A stretch of DNA of 64,000 nt from Pantoea agglomerans (GTDB lineage: Bacteria > Pseudomonadota > Gammaproteobacteria > Enterobacterales > Enterobacteriaceae): NCBI RefSeq assembly GCF_020149765.1, contig NZ_CP083809.1, positions 3,658,001-3,722,000 of the forward strand, given 5' to 3'. Each line of letters opens with the position of its first letter. Position 1 is the first letter of the stretch. This document shows, piece after piece, positions 1 to 8,843 of the stretch. The notes below the pieces were generated by a model. The model did no database searches. It was not told the origin of the DNA and saw only the letters and a list, made by a program, of their open reading frames with translations. The position numbers and the translations under genes were made by a program.

Positions 1-1136
1 GTGGGCGCGTCCGGATTGCACGGCGGCCGAATATCAAACTGCCCCTGCGCGCCATCGCGGCTGACCACCTGACGCAGCTGCACATCGGCGATCAGCACGT
101 CGCGAATATCGCCCGGCTGCGCGGCGTGCAGGTTAATCGCCCCTTCCGCCACGCCGCTCGCCTGCGTGAACTGCAGCTGCTCAACCCGCCCCGGCCGCAC
201 CGCCGGATCGCGCGGACGCACCGACACAAACAGCGGATCCGCTTTGCCCCAGTGACACGGCGGCGCGTAGTGACAGACAAACGTCAGATGGCTGAACAGC
301 AGACGCCGCATGGCACCGCCGTCGCGCGACAGAATGCCGATGCCGCGGTTGGAGTCAAACAGGGTGCAGTTAGTGACGGTGACATCCTCGATATCGTCAA
401 AGGTTTCGGTGCCGATCTTAAAGGCGCAGCTGTAGGAGCGCAGCAGGCAGTTGCTGATGGTGATCTGCCGCGCGGGGCGGCGTAGCGCCTCGGGCTTCCA
501 GGTGGTTTTGATGCAGATGGCGTCATCCGCCGCGCTAAAGTAGCTGTTGCTGACAAACACCGCCTCGCAGCTGTCGATGTCGAGCGCGTCGGTATTGGGC
601 ATCGTCATGGCGTTGTCGATGGTGAGGCGATCGATATGCACATGGCGGCAGCTGACCAGATGCACCGTCCACATCGGCGCCTGGACAATGGTGAATCCCT
701 CCAGCGTCACCTGCTCGCACGCTTCGAACACGATGATGCGCGGCCGATCGGCGTGCGGCAGCCGGTAGCCCTGGGCGTCGCGCCCGGCGGCGAACCAGAC
801 CTCGCCGTCACCGTCGATCCTGCCTTTACCGCTGATGGTCAGATTACGCTGGCCAAGCGCGTAAAGCAGGACGTTATGCGACTTCTCAGCGCTGCTCAGG
901 GTCTGAAAGCGCTGATAATCGGCGCGCTGCGGGCTGGCGAGCAGCACCGCACCCGCCTCCAGGTGCAGCTCAAAGTCGGAAGGCAAATTCAGGCAGCCGC
1001 TGCGGTAGCGTCCGGCGGGCAGCGTCAGGCGACCGCCGCCTGCCGCGGCGATGCGATCGATGGCGCATTGCAGCACCGCCGTATCCAGGGTTTCGCCGTC
1101 GGCGGCGGGATGAAAATCAGCAAGAGAAAGATGCAT
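1..1136 (-). CDS. GH28 family glycoside hydrolase (3' end outside the window)
   Basis: About 378 residues are readable before the gene runs off the left edge. The protein is a right-handed beta-helix of the polygalacturonase (GH28) type. The N-terminus has the usual DG-x-DT-x-x-Q-x-AID start at about residues 13-26, then NTDALDID near residue 186 and ADDAICIK about 20 residues later; these hold the Asp residues used for catalysis in GH28. The canonical GHG and RIK motifs are not obvious: the matching stretch reads SCAFKIGTE. No signal peptide is visible, so the enzyme is probably cytoplasmic and would act on oligosaccharides brought in by the adjacent ABC transporter. ATG at 1136 lies about 18 bp after the permease stop, in the same direction, which suggests an operon. 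The substrate (galacturonide, rhamnogalacturonide or other) cannot be read from the sequence. Confidence 0.85.
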   Translation of the reverse strand, partial: MHLSLADFHPAADGETLDTAVLQCAIDRIAAAGGGRLTLPAGRYRSGCLNLPSDFELHLEAGAVLLASPQRADYQRFQTLSSAEKSHNVLLYALGQRNLTISGKGRIDGDGEVWFAAGRDAQGYRLPHADRPRIIVFEACEQVTLEGFTIVQAPMWTVHLVSCRHVHIDRLTIDNAMTMPNTDALDIDSCEAVFVSNSYFSAADDAICIKTTWKPEALRRPARQITISNCLLRSYSCAFKIGTETFDDIEDVTVTNCTLFDSNRGIGILSRDGGAMRRLLFSHLTFVCHYAPPCHWGKADPLFVSVRPRDPAVRPGRVEQLQFTQASGVAEGAINLHAAQPGDIRDVLIADVQLRQVVSRDGAQGQFDIRPPCNPDAP

Positions 1137-1154
1137 TGTGCGGTATCTCACATT

Positions 1155-1970
1155 TTACTTTACGGCCCCTTCGGTGACGCCGCTGATAAACTTGCGCTGG
1201 AAAATCAGGAACACCACCACCAGCGGCAGGATCACAATCATCGCCCCCGCCATCAGCACCGGAATATCGATGGTGTTTTTGTTCTGAAAGAACATCATGC
1301 CGATCGGCAGCGTGCGCAGCTCATCTTTGTTAACCAGAATCAGCGGGATCAGGAATTCGTTCCAGGTCCAGATAAACAGCAGCAGTCCCAGCGTCGACAG
1401 GGTTGGCCAGATAGCGGGCACCAGAATGCCCCAGAGAATTTTGATCCGTGACGCGCCATCCATTACCGCCGCCTCTACCAGCTCTTTCGGCACCTGCTGG
1501 AAGGCGCTGGCGATCATCAGGGTGGTAAAGGGCAGCGACAGGGCGATCTGAGGCAGGATCAGTGCCAGCCAGGTGTTGGTCAGCCCCATCCAGCGCAGCT
1601 CATGGTAAAGCGGAATAATAAAGGCCTCGCTCGGCAGCACCATCCCCAGCGCCAGCATCGCTGCTATCGCCTTTTTGCCGGGGATCCTCAGCCAGGCAAA
1701 GCCAAACCCGGCCAGAATACCCAGCAGCACGCTGCACAGCACTACCGGGATCACCACCAGCACCGAGTTAAGAAAATAGACGTTGAAGTGGCCCTGCTGC
1801 CAGGCGGTCAGGTAATTTTTGAAGTTCAGCGAGGCGGGCAGCGTAAACACCCCCTGAAACAGCTCCATCTGGGTTTTGAATGAGGTCATCAGCGCCATCA
1901 GAAACGGCAGAATGGTCATCAGCGCCACTATCCAGATCAGCGCGCGTGAAATCACCGGCGTGCTTCGCAT
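1155..1970 (-). CDS. ABC sugar transporter permease, MalG-like (271 aa)
   Basis: Inner-membrane permease of a binding-protein-dependent carbohydrate importer (CUT1 family). About six hydrophobic segments are seen. The cytoplasmic EAA loop, which contacts the ATPase, reads EAAVMDGASRIKILWGILVP near residue 165. Its ATG overlaps the stop codon of the upstream permease by one base (TGATG), so the two are translationally coupled. It forms the heterodimeric channel with the 290-residue permease, together with the binding protein at 2897-4228 and probably the ATPase at 5388-6479. The substrate is unknown. Neighbouring GH28 and amino-sugar-kinase-like genes point to an oligosaccharide. Confidence 0.93.
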   Translation of the reverse strand: MRSTPVISRALIWIVALMTILPFLMALMTSFKTQMELFQGVFTLPASLNFKNYLTAWQQGHFNVYFLNSVLVVIPVVLCSVLLGILAGFGFAWLRIPGKKAIAAMLALGMVLPSEAFIIPLYHELRWMGLTNTWLALILPQIALSLPFTTLMIASAFQQVPKELVEAAVMDGASRIKILWGILVPAIWPTLSTLGLLLFIWTWNEFLIPLILVNKDELRTLPIGMMFFQNKNTIDIPVLMAGAMIVILPLVVVFLIFQRKFISGVTEGAVK

Positions 1971-2842
1971 CAGTAACGCTCCTTTAAGGCGAGATGGATC
2001 AGGTAGTTAATCCCCAGCACAATCAGCATGCTGAATACCGCCACCGACGAGGCGTAGCCGAAATAGTGCAGGTCAAAGCCCTGCTTATACATAAAGATAT
2101 TGGTGACCATGGTCGAGGTGCCAGGCCCGCCCTGGGTCATCACGTAAATCAGGTCAAAGGCTTTCAGGCTGGCGATCACCGTCAGCAGCAGAGCGATACG
2201 CAGCTCAGGCCGCAGCCCCGGCAGCGTAATGCGCATAAACTTCTGGCGGCGCGAGGAGCCATCAAGATCGGCCGCCTCCAGCAGCGAGGGATCCATACGC
2301 TGCAGCCCCGCCATAAACAGCACCAGGCAGAAGCCAAAGAAGTACCAGGTTGCTACCAGCCCTACGGCGGGCAGCGCCCAGGTAAAATCGCCGAGCCACG
2401 ACATCGCCAGCTGCGGCAGCCCAATGGCGCGCAGCAGCTGATCGATCGGCCCAAACGCCGGGTTATAGAGCCAGCGCCACACCACGCCCAGCACCGCCAT
2501 CGGCATAATATAGGGCAGGAAAAAGAGGATACGCAGCACGCTGCGTTCGCCGTTGCTGCGGGTGTCATACAAAAAGCTGCACAGCAGTAGCCCCACGCCG
2601 ATGGGCAGCAGCGTATAAAACAGCATCAGAATGGCGTTATTGCCCAGCGCTATCCAGAACACCGGATCGCTGAACATGCGCAGATAGTTGCTGACGCCGC
2701 TGAAGACCGGCAGCGAGGTGCCATCCCATTCGGTAAAGCTGATGCCCAGCGAGGCCAGCAGCGGCAACAGCAGAAAGACCGCATAGACCAGCACCGCAGG
2801 CAGAACATAGAGAAAATTACGCCAACCGCTTAGATTCAACAT
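1970..2842 (-). CDS. ABC sugar transporter permease, MalF/UgpA-like (290 aa)
   Basis: Inner-membrane permease, partner of the MalG-like protein. It has an N-terminal membrane segment at about residues 10-32 and several more after residue 70. The EAA loop near residue 190 reads EAADLDGSSRRQKFMRITLP. The length (290 aa) matches the short UgpA/LacF type rather than the longer MalF. It sits 54 bp downstream of the binding-protein gene and overlaps the next permease by one base, as in a classical CUT1 operon. Assignment to the carbohydrate class is firm; the sugar is not known. Confidence 0.93.
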   Translation of the reverse strand: MLNLSGWRNFLYVLPAVLVYAVFLLLPLLASLGISFTEWDGTSLPVFSGVSNYLRMFSDPVFWIALGNNAILMLFYTLLPIGVGLLLCSFLYDTRSNGERSVLRILFFLPYIMPMAVLGVVWRWLYNPAFGPIDQLLRAIGLPQLAMSWLGDFTWALPAVGLVATWYFFGFCLVLFMAGLQRMDPSLLEAADLDGSSRRQKFMRITLPGLRPELRIALLLTVIASLKAFDLIYVMTQGGPGTSTMVTNIFMYKQGFDLHYFGYASSVAVFSMLIVLGINYLIHLALKERY

Positions 2843-2896
2843 AACCGTACTCGTGGCTCAGAACGCTCAGGCCCGGCAGCACGCCGGGCCACCGGC

Positions 2897-4228
2897 TTAG
2901 TGCTTCAGGGTTTTCAGGTAGCGCTGATAGTTGTTGTCGAAGTTAGCCACCATCTGATCGGCCGTCTGACGGCCCGCCAGCAACAGCTGGACGTTCTGAT
3001 TCAGCTCGGCGTTCATGGTGGGGGTCGCCCAGTCCACGTAGTGCCCTAAACCGTCATAGTCGTTAAGCGTCAGCCAGACCTGATAGGCTTCCGCCAGCAG
3101 CGGGTTATCAGCGGGCATTTTGGCAGCTTTACTGGTGCTCGCCGGCAGGAAGCCGACCTTCAGCCAGCGGTTGGCCATCGCATCGGAGACCATATAGTTG
3201 ATAAACTTCGCCGCCGCGTCCTGCTCCGCTTTGCTCTTCGCGGTGCTGGTCACGGAGAAGGCGAGATCGGTACCGCCGACCATCAGCGGCTGCTTCACGC
3301 CCTCGCCTGCCGGCATCGCCGCGAAGTGGATATCTTTATTATCTTTAAACTGGCCCAGATACCAGGTGCCGCTGACCAGAAAAGCCGCCTGGCCGTTCTG
3401 GAACAGCGTCGCGGCGTCATCATGGCCGATCCCCTGGAAGCCGGGGAAGAAATAGCCTTTATCGGTCCAGCTCTTCATCATGGTGGCGGCGTTGACCAGC
3501 TTGCTCTCTTTGAAGGTGCCGCCCACATCGTAAATCAGATCGTCCAGCGCCTTGCGGTCGCGGCTCTCAATCTGCGCCTGCCACAGGGTGCTGAGCAGCT
3601 GCTGCCCCATATTGCCATCCAGCAGGCCCAGCATCATCGGCGCGGTGCCCTGCTGCTTCAGCTTCGCCATTGCGCTTTCAAGCTCCGCCAGCGTTTTCGG
3701 CGGCGCGATACCCGCCTTATCCAGCAGCGCTTTGTTGTAGTAAAGCCCGACCATCTCGCCGAGGCTGGCGATACCGTAAAGTTTGCCGCTGCCGAACTCC
3801 CCGCTGTCGGACCAGCGGTTACGCTTCAGAATCGAGTCGGGGAAGCGGGTGGTCCAGCCGTTGCTGGCGGCGTAGCCGTCGAGCGGCAGCAGCAGTTTAT
3901 CTTTCACCAGCGAGCCCATATCGCCGCCGCCCTGATTCACCTGGGCGATCTGCGGCCCGTCACCGGCCGTCAGCGCCAGCTTGAGCGGGATGCGCGTATC
4001 TTCAAAGGAGTGAACCGAGCGGTTAATCACGATGCCGGGGTTCTGCTGGGCAAATTCTTTAATCCCCTCGTCAACTGCCGCCGTCTGCTGCGGATAGTTG
4101 TAGATATCCCACTCATTGAGGGTCACGGCGGCGTGGGCGGCATGCGTAACGCTGCCCGCCAGCAAGCCCGCCGCCAGCAGCCGACCCAGATTGCGAATTC
4201 GGAACAAACGAACGGAGGAAACAGCCAT
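2897..4228 (-). CDS. Extracellular sugar-binding protein of the ABC transporter (443 aa)
   Basis: Periplasmic solute-binding protein of the CUT1 family (bacterial extracellular solute-binding protein 1). The N-terminus has basic residues, a hydrophobic core around residues 12-30 and an AHA cleavage site near residue 34, which fits Sec export. The body includes motifs common in sugar-binding proteins, such as [26 protein letters not shown] near residue 150 and an SGTWYLGQ stretch near 285. It is the first gene of the leftward operon and so the most likely promoter-proximal gene. The 547-bp region upstream separates it from the divergent GNAT/ATPase pair. Ligand unknown. Confidence 0.92.
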   Translation of the reverse strand: MAVSSVRLFRIRNLGRLLAAGLLAGSVTHAAHAAVTLNEWDIYNYPQQTAAVDEGIKEFAQQNPGIVINRSVHSFEDTRIPLKLALTAGDGPQIAQVNQGGGDMGSLVKDKLLLPLDGYAASNGWTTRFPDSILKRNRWSDSGEFGSGKLYGIASLGEMVGLYYNKALLDKAGIAPPKTLAELESAMAKLKQQGTAPMMLGLLDGNMGQQLLSTLWQAQIESRDRKALDDLIYDVGGTFKESKLVNAATMMKSWTDKGYFFPGFQGIGHDDAATLFQNGQAAFLVSGTWYLGQFKDNKDIHFAAMPAGEGVKQPLMVGGTDLAFSVTSTAKSKAEQDAAAKFINYMVSDAMANRWLKVGFLPASTSKAAKMPADNPLLAEAYQVWLTLNDYDGLGHYVDWATPTMNAELNQNVQLLLAGRQTADQMVANFDNNYQRYLKTLKH

Positions 4229-4775
4229 TATGCTTACCTTCTTCAGACCAGGATCGGCATCCCTTCATCTCACCGTCTGCCATCCCGCAGACTGAAGCCG
4301 CACAGCAACGCACCTCCTCATACTTACTTTAATAAAAAAATAAAGTCAAACGGCCCGCGGCGCGAATTGCAACGCTGTGAGCGCGCGCAAATAAACAGCA
4401 GTCAGGCGGCAAAAGCAGCAGGCTACGCGGCCCACTGCGCCCTTTACCCTGACGGCATAGCGCCAGCCAGGCTTTGCGCAGCAGAATAATCCAGAAGGAT
4501 AATCGCAAAATAACGCCCTGATAAAACATATGAAAATCCTATAACGCTCACACTTTTCGCTTTTCGCCGGGCGCAATTCGCCCGCCAAAGGCCGCAGTTT
4601 GGGCGTGTTGGCGATCACAGATGCGCATCAGAATGTGGGTAAAGGTTGCTGAACGAGCTGGGTTAGTGCGATAAGGTAATTATTCTATCTTGAAAACTAA
4701 GTCCGCTTTCATTAACGTAACTTTTCAGCTGCGGCACTGGGCAATCCTTAACCTGTTCACTCACGAGAATTGATC
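4229..4775. promoter_or_regulatory. Divergent regulatory region between the binding-protein operon and the GNAT/ATPase genes
   Basis: 547 bp with lower GC than its surroundings and no convincing gene. It must hold the promoters for both transcription units. An inverted repeat ACTTTA-N9-TAAAGT lies at 4326-4346, inside a very A/T-rich stretch, and could be an operator. A half CRP-like TGTGA (minus strand) occurs near 4548-4552 without a good partner half. The short open frames on both strands here lack ribosome binding sites and recognisable composition. Confidence 0.5.
4326..4346. promoter_or_regulatory. Candidate operator (inverted repeat in A/T-rich DNA)
   Basis: ACTTTA and TAAAGT arms are separated by nine A/T-rich bases, 98 bp upstream of the binding-protein ATG. 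ROK-family repressors such as NagC and Mlc often bind A/T-rich inverted repeats, and a ROK regulator is encoded 2.2 kb away. The link is inference only. Confidence 0.25.
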
Positions 4776-5375
4776 ATGGCGAATCAAGGTGTCATTCGTC
4801 CGGCCACCCCGGCGGACTATCCGGCGCTCTACCGCATCTGCCTGGAAACAGCGGATGCCGGCGGCGACGCCAGCGCGCTCTACTCCGATCCCGACTACCC
4901 CGGCCAGCGTTTTGCCGTGCCCTATGCCCGCTTCGCGCCGGACTTCGCCTTTGTGCTGGAGCGGGCGGGTGAGGTGCAGGGCTATGTGGTGGCCGCGCCT
5001 GATACGCGCACCTTTGAGGCGCAGCTGCAGGCAGAATGGTGGCCGCAGCTACAGGAAAAATATCGTCAGCGCAGCGCCAGCGCCCCGCTCGACAGCAAGG
5101 TGCTCGACGCCATCCGTCACCCCGACCAGGCGGCTGAGACGCTGGTGGCGCAGTGGCCTGCCCATCTGCACATCAATCTGCTGCCTGCGGCGCAGAAAGG
5201 CGGCTGGGGCCGCAAAATGATTGAGCATGAACTGGCAGCGCTGCGGGCAGCAGGGGTCAGCGGCGTTCATCTGGGCGTCAGCCTGCAGAACGAGCAGGTC
5301 TGCGCCTTCTATCAGCGCATGGGGTTTACCCCGATTATGCGCAGCAATGCCATCTACATGGGCCAGTTACTCTGA
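4776..5375 (+). CDS. GNAT family N-acetyltransferase (199 aa)
   Basis: Acetyl-CoA-dependent N-acetyltransferase fold. The C-terminal half carries the GNAT core: HINLLPAAQKGGWGRKMIEHEL (about residues 127-148) corresponds to motif A for acetyl-CoA binding, with GGWGRK in place of the usual Q/RxxGxG/A. GVHLGVSLQNEQVCAFYQRMGF corresponds to motif B. I prefer ATG 4776 over the in-frame TTG at 4770, because a GAGAA stretch lies at a workable distance before 4776. It ends 12 bp before the ABC ATPase gene, so the two are probably one transcript. Linked to a sugar importer and an amino-sugar-kinase-like gene, acetylation of an amino sugar is possible but unproven. Confidence 0.85.
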   Translation: MANQGVIRPATPADYPALYRICLETADAGGDASALYSDPDYPGQRFAVPYARFAPDFAFVLERAGEVQGYVVAAPDTRTFEAQLQAEWWPQLQEKYRQRSASAPLDSKVLDAIRHPDQAAETLVAQWPAHLHINLLPAAQKGGWGRKMIEHELAALRAAGVSGVHLGVSLQNEQVCAFYQRMGFTPIMRSNAIYMGQLL

Positions 5376-5387
5376 GTGAGGTAGCCG

Positions 5388-6479
5388 ATGACCAGCCTGC
5401 GCCTGCAGAATGTGAAGAAGTCTTACGACAACGTTAATGTGATCCATGGCATCGACCTGACGATTAACAGCGGCGAATTTGTGGTGTTTGTCGGGCCTTC
5501 CGGCTGCGGTAAATCGACGCTGCTGCGCATGATTGCCGGGCTGGAAGAGATCAGCAGCGGCCAGCTGCTGATTGAGGATCAGGATATGACGCGCCAGCCC
5601 GCCACCGAGCGCGGCATCGCCATGGTGTTTCAGTCCTATGCGCTCTACCCCAATATGACGGTGCGCGGCAACCTGGCCTATCCGCTGGAGGTGATGAAAA
5701 AATCCAAAGCGGAAATCAGCCAGGCGATTGAGCAGACGGCGGCGCGCCTGCACCTCACCGAGCTGCTTGACCGTCTGCCGCGCGCCCTGTCCGGCGGCCA
5801 GCGGCAGCGCGTGGCGATTGGCCGCGCCATCATTCGTCATCCACGCATTTTCCTGTTTGATGAGCCGCTCTCCAACCTCGACGCGGAGCTGCGCCTGCAG
5901 ATGCGCATTGAGATCGCCCGACTGCATGCCTCCCTCGGCAATACCATGATCTACGTTACCCACGATCAGCTGGAGGCGATGACGCTGGCGGACCGGATCG
6001 TGGTGCTGCGCCAGGGACGCATCGAGCAGGCAGGCGCGCCGCTGACCCTCTATCACGATCCCGATAACCTGTTTGTCGCCGGTTTTATCGGGTCGCCAAA
6101 GATGAACTTTCTGCAGGCGCAGATTGCCGCGGCTGGCGAGGGTGAAGTGCAACTGCGCGTGCCGGCGCTGAAGATTGAGAACCTGGTGCTGAAAATCGCC
6201 GCGCCCTGCCGCGAGGGAGCTCAGGTCACGCTGGGCATTCGTCCCGAGCATTTCCAGCCTGCCGCGCAGACGCCTGAGCCACAGCGCTTTACCGGCGAGC
6301 TGGCTTATGGCGAGATGCTGGGCCACACCAACTATCTTTACCTGGATATTGGCCGTGAGCAGATGCTGGTGGTGGAGGAGCGGGAGGCGATTGCGCGCGA
6401 TCTGGGTAGTCAGGTTGCACTGGGCATTTCCGCCGCGCACTGCCTGCTGTTTGATGCGCAGGGCATGCGCCTGCGCTAG
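5388..6479 (+). CDS. ABC transporter ATPase, UgpC/MalK/MsmK type (363 aa)
   Basis: Nucleotide-binding subunit for carbohydrate ABC importers. Walker A GPSGCGKST is at about residues 37-45, the Q-loop VFQSYALYP near 80, the signature LSGGQRQR near 134, Walker B IFLFDEPLSNLD near 154 and the switch His in YVTHDQ near 189. The C-terminal 120 residues form the MalK/UgpC TOBE-like regulatory domain (GIRPEHF near 285). It is transcribed away from the permease operon but is the only ATPase in the locus, so it most likely powers the importer at 1155-4228. A good intrinsic terminator follows. Confidence 0.93.
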   Translation: MTSLRLQNVKKSYDNVNVIHGIDLTINSGEFVVFVGPSGCGKSTLLRMIAGLEEISSGQLLIEDQDMTRQPATERGIAMVFQSYALYPNMTVRGNLAYPLEVMKKSKAEISQAIEQTAARLHLTELLDRLPRALSGGQRQRVAIGRAIIRHPRIFLFDEPLSNLDAELRLQMRIEIARLHASLGNTMIYVTHDQLEAMTLADRIVVLRQGRIEQAGAPLTLYHDPDNLFVAGFIGSPKMNFLQAQIAAAGEGEVQLRVPALKIENLVLKIAAPCREGAQVTLGIRPEHFQPAAQTPEPQRFTGELAYGEMLGHTNYLYLDIGREQMLVVEEREAIARDLGSQVALGISAAHCLLFDAQGMRLR

Positions 6480-6497
6480 AGGTAAGTATAGAGATTA

Positions 6498-6520
6498 ACG
6501 GGCGCGCGTCGCCCGTTTTT
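6498..6520 (+). terminator. Intrinsic terminator after the ABC ATPase gene
   Basis: A 7-bp GC stem (ACGGGCG / CGCCCGT) with a short loop is followed by a run of five T. It lies 18 bp after the ATPase stop and just before the 3' end of the convergent ROK gene. Confidence 0.8.
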
Positions 6521-6534
6521 ACTGGCGGTGCGTC

Positions 6535-7653
6535 TCAGGCGACCGGCTCTTCATCAGCCTGCGCGGCCAGCAGATCAAGCAGACGATTAACGGCAAAACC
6601 CGCTGCGCCCAGCGCCCACATCCGGTTGGATTCGCTCAGAAACTGCAGCGGCGTCATATGCGGCGTCAGCTTCAGGCGGTATGCCTGGAAGCTCTGGGTA
6701 ATGTTATCGAGCAAAATGCGCGACGCCATATGCGGCTCCATCGCCAGATAAACCACATCCGGGTCATACGCCACCGACAGGTTCGCCAGCGAAATGCCCA
6801 GTTCGCGCCCCGCCTCTTCCAGCGCGGCCAGCACCTCTGGCGTAGGACGCTGATCGAGGGCCTGTAGGGTAACGCCCTCAATATTCTCCTGTGCGGCAAC
6901 CCGCTGCAGAATGGCGCGCGAGGAGGCAACATCCTCCAGCAGCCGCAGCGAGCCATCGCCGACCAGTCCATTGCCAATCTCGCCCGCTTTGCCGTGGCGT
7001 CCCCGGTAGAGCTGGCGATTAAGAATGATGCCGGCCCCGATGCCCTTGCCGTAGGTGGCGATAACCGCTGACTGCGCGGTGCCGAGCTGGCCAAACACCA
7101 GCGCAGCCATCGCCATCGCATTGGCGTCGTTCTCAATAAAAACCGGCAGCGAGAAGCGCTCCTCCAGCAGGCTGGCGATGGGCACGTTATCCCAGTCGAG
7201 AACTTTCGAGCGGATACAGTAGCCATTCTCGGCGTCCACCAGCCCCGACAGCGCCAGCCCGATAGCGCCGACGCGCCTCTCCTCAACGCCGCGCAGGAAT
7301 TTCGCCAGCGCGTCGCCGAGCTGGCGCGGCGTCAGCGTGCCCGACGGCATTTGCTGTTCGCCCAGCAGGTTGCCGCTGAGATCGGTCATGACGATCAGGT
7401 TACGCTCAGCGTTAAGCTGGATGCCAATTACGCTGGCGCGGTCGGGATTAAGCCCCAGCAGCGTTTTAGGCCGCCCCATTGAGACGCGACGCAGCCCCAG
7501 CTCCTGGACAATCTCTTGCGCCAGCAGGCGATTGGTCGCTTGCGAAACCGTCGACATGCTGAGTCCGCTGCGAACTTTCAAATCGGACTGACTAATCGGC
7601 GCGTTTTCAACAATCAACCGCAGAATGCGCGCGGTTACGTTGGGAGCGGTCAT
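6535..7653 (-). CDS. ROK family transcriptional regulator, NagC/Mlc/XylR-like (372 aa)
   Basis: The N-terminal winged helix (ISQSDLKVRSGLSMSTVSQATNRLL, roughly residues 20-45) is followed by a ROK sugar-binding/kinase-like domain. The ROK signature region is recognisable as GKGIGAGIILNRQLYRGRHGKAGEIGN near 215-242. The zinc-binding CxCGxxGC segment of NagC/Mlc is not present; that place reads GNGLVGDGSLR. ATG 7653 is chosen because GAGGAATTT precedes it; an upstream extension would overlap the sugar-kinase gene. It starts 7 bp after that gene, so they form an operon. It is the probable local repressor of the importer and catabolic genes, with a phosphorylated or free sugar as inducer. Confidence 0.88.
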   Translation of the reverse strand: MTAPNVTARILRLIVENAPISQSDLKVRSGLSMSTVSQATNRLLAQEIVQELGLRRVSMGRPKTLLGLNPDRASVIGIQLNAERNLIVMTDLSGNLLGEQQMPSGTLTPRQLGDALAKFLRGVEERRVGAIGLALSGLVDAENGYCIRSKVLDWDNVPIASLLEERFSLPVFIENDANAMAMAALVFGQLGTAQSAVIATYGKGIGAGIILNRQLYRGRHGKAGEIGNGLVGDGSLRLLEDVASSRAILQRVAAQENIEGVTLQALDQRPTPEVLAALEEAGRELGISLANLSVAYDPDVVYLAMEPHMASRILLDNITQSFQAYRLKLTPHMTPLQFLSESNRMWALGAAGFAVNRLLDLLAAQADEEPVA

Positions 7654-7660
7654 AAATTCC

Positions 7661-8566
7661 TCAATTAATAGCCCTGACGCGATCGGCTCTGGCCGAGAAA
7701 GCGGGATGCGCACCGGCAAGCTTCAGCGCCCCGCTTAACGCATCGCCCTGCGGCGTCGCCAGAGAGGCCTGAATATCCGCTGCCAGCCAGCGATGAACTG
7801 GCGCGGCCAGACCGCCCATCAGCGCCACGTGCCCGCTGCTTAACGTCATCAGGCGACGCACCATCAGGCCGATATCGGCGGCGGTCTGCGACAGCAGATG
7901 CTGCGCGTGACCATCGCCAGCGTCGGCGGCGGCGAAAACTTGCGGCACGACGCGCGCCCAGTCAGCGGGCACGGCCGTGCGGGTCCAGAGCAGCATGGTC
8001 TCCGGGCTATGGTCGAATTGCGCCATCAGCTGATGGGTAAAATCGCTGGGTTCAACCACAGCTTCGTGAGCCAGCAGCGCCAGGCGCAGCGCGCGCCGCC
8101 CCAGCTCTGCGCCCGACCCCTGGTCGGAGAGAGCAAATCCCCAGCCCCCCAGCAGCGTAAAACGCGTGCCGTCCCAGGCGGCGCCCTGGCTGCCGGTGCC
8201 GGTGATAAATACCGCGCCAGGCTCTCCACCGTGCGCGCCTGCGCAGGCGATCTCAACATCGCTGACCACCCGTAACGCCGCGCAGGCGGGTTGCCAGCCG
8301 GCCAGCCGTGCCTGTACTGAGGCAACGTTGGCACCGGCCAGTCCGGCGACCAGCGACGTTTCCCCCAGCGCCTGCGGCGTCAGGCCGGCCTGTAAAAATA
8401 CCTTATCGATCAGTGCGCCAACGCGAATCAGCGCCGCATCATAGTCAGACCAGACGTTGGCTGGTCCGCCAGCCGCTTCGGCCAGAACGTTACCGTGTAG
8501 GTCGGTTAACCGCGCGCGACACTGCGTGCCGCCGCCATCAATGCCAAGGAGATAGTGTGCCTGCAC
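7661..8566 (-). CDS. BadF/BadG-type sugar kinase, glucosamine/GlcNAc kinase-like (301 aa)
   Basis: ASKHA-fold ATPase of the BadF/BadG/BcrA/BcrD family, which includes eukaryotic-type N-acetylglucosamine kinase and bacterial glucosamine kinase GspK. The phosphate-1 loop LLGIDGGGTQCRARLTD is at the N-terminus. The phosphate-2/adenosine regions include FITGTGSQGAAWDG near 118 and GWGFALSDQGSGAELGRRAL near 138-158. I start it at GTG 8566, which has GGGAGG about 7 bp upstream; the longer in-frame extension has no ribosome site and no family similarity. It would phosphorylate the monosaccharide released in the cytoplasm. Glucosamine or GlcNAc is the best guess from the family. Confidence 0.82.
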   Translation of the reverse strand: MQAHYLLGIDGGGTQCRARLTDLHGNVLAEAAGGPANVWSDYDAALIRVGALIDKVFLQAGLTPQALGETSLVAGLAGANVASVQARLAGWQPACAALRVVSDVEIACAGAHGGEPGAVFITGTGSQGAAWDGTRFTLLGGWGFALSDQGSGAELGRRALRLALLAHEAVVEPSDFTHQLMAQFDHSPETMLLWTRTAVPADWARVVPQVFAAADAGDGHAQHLLSQTAADIGLMVRRLMTLSSGHVALMGGLAAPVHRWLAADIQASLATPQGDALSGALKLAGAHPAFSARADRVRAIN

Positions 8567-8683
8567 GCGCTTCCTCCCGCCCCCGCTGCTTAAGAGATAT
8601 CGCCGTAATGAGCGAACGATAGGGTAAAAAAACTTAAATCGCAATAACAAATAAATATGGCAAAAAAGCTGTTTAATTTTATC

Positions 8684-8707
8684 TTTATTTAACATATGGA
8701 TAATAAA
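8684..8707. promoter_or_regulatory. Candidate ROK-type operator between kinase/ROK operon and oxidoreductase gene
   Basis: TTTATT-N12-AATAAA inverted repeat in a very A/T-rich stretch, midway in the 277-bp divergent region (8567-8843). NagC/Mlc sites are A/T-rich palindromes of similar shape. The assignment is tentative. Confidence 0.3.
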
Positions 8708-8736
8708 AACATGCTCACATTATCCGCAGCGCGATA

Positions 8737-8763
8737 TTGACATTAGTTTTTCTGTCGTAATAA
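8737..8763 (+). promoter_or_regulatory. Candidate sigma-70 promoter for the Gfo/Idh/MocA gene
   Basis: TTGACA (8737-8742) and TAATAA (8758-8763) with a 15-bp spacer, 80 bp upstream of the start codon. The spacer is shorter than ideal; ATAAGT at 17 bp is an alternative -10. Confidence 0.4.
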
Positions 8764-8843
8764 GTTGGCTAACACATAATCACCAGCCGCGCCTGGCAGC
8801 GAGCGGGCTCTGCACCATCCGGTTTCAGGATCAGGGGTTTACC

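Noticed and set aside
3326..4489. 387-codon open frame opposite the binding-protein gene
   Set aside because: Shadow of the solute-binding protein gene; its tail merely crosses the intergenic region.
5367..6440. 357-codon open frame on the minus strand
   Set aside because: Antisense to the ABC ATPase, whose Walker and signature motifs settle the coding strand.
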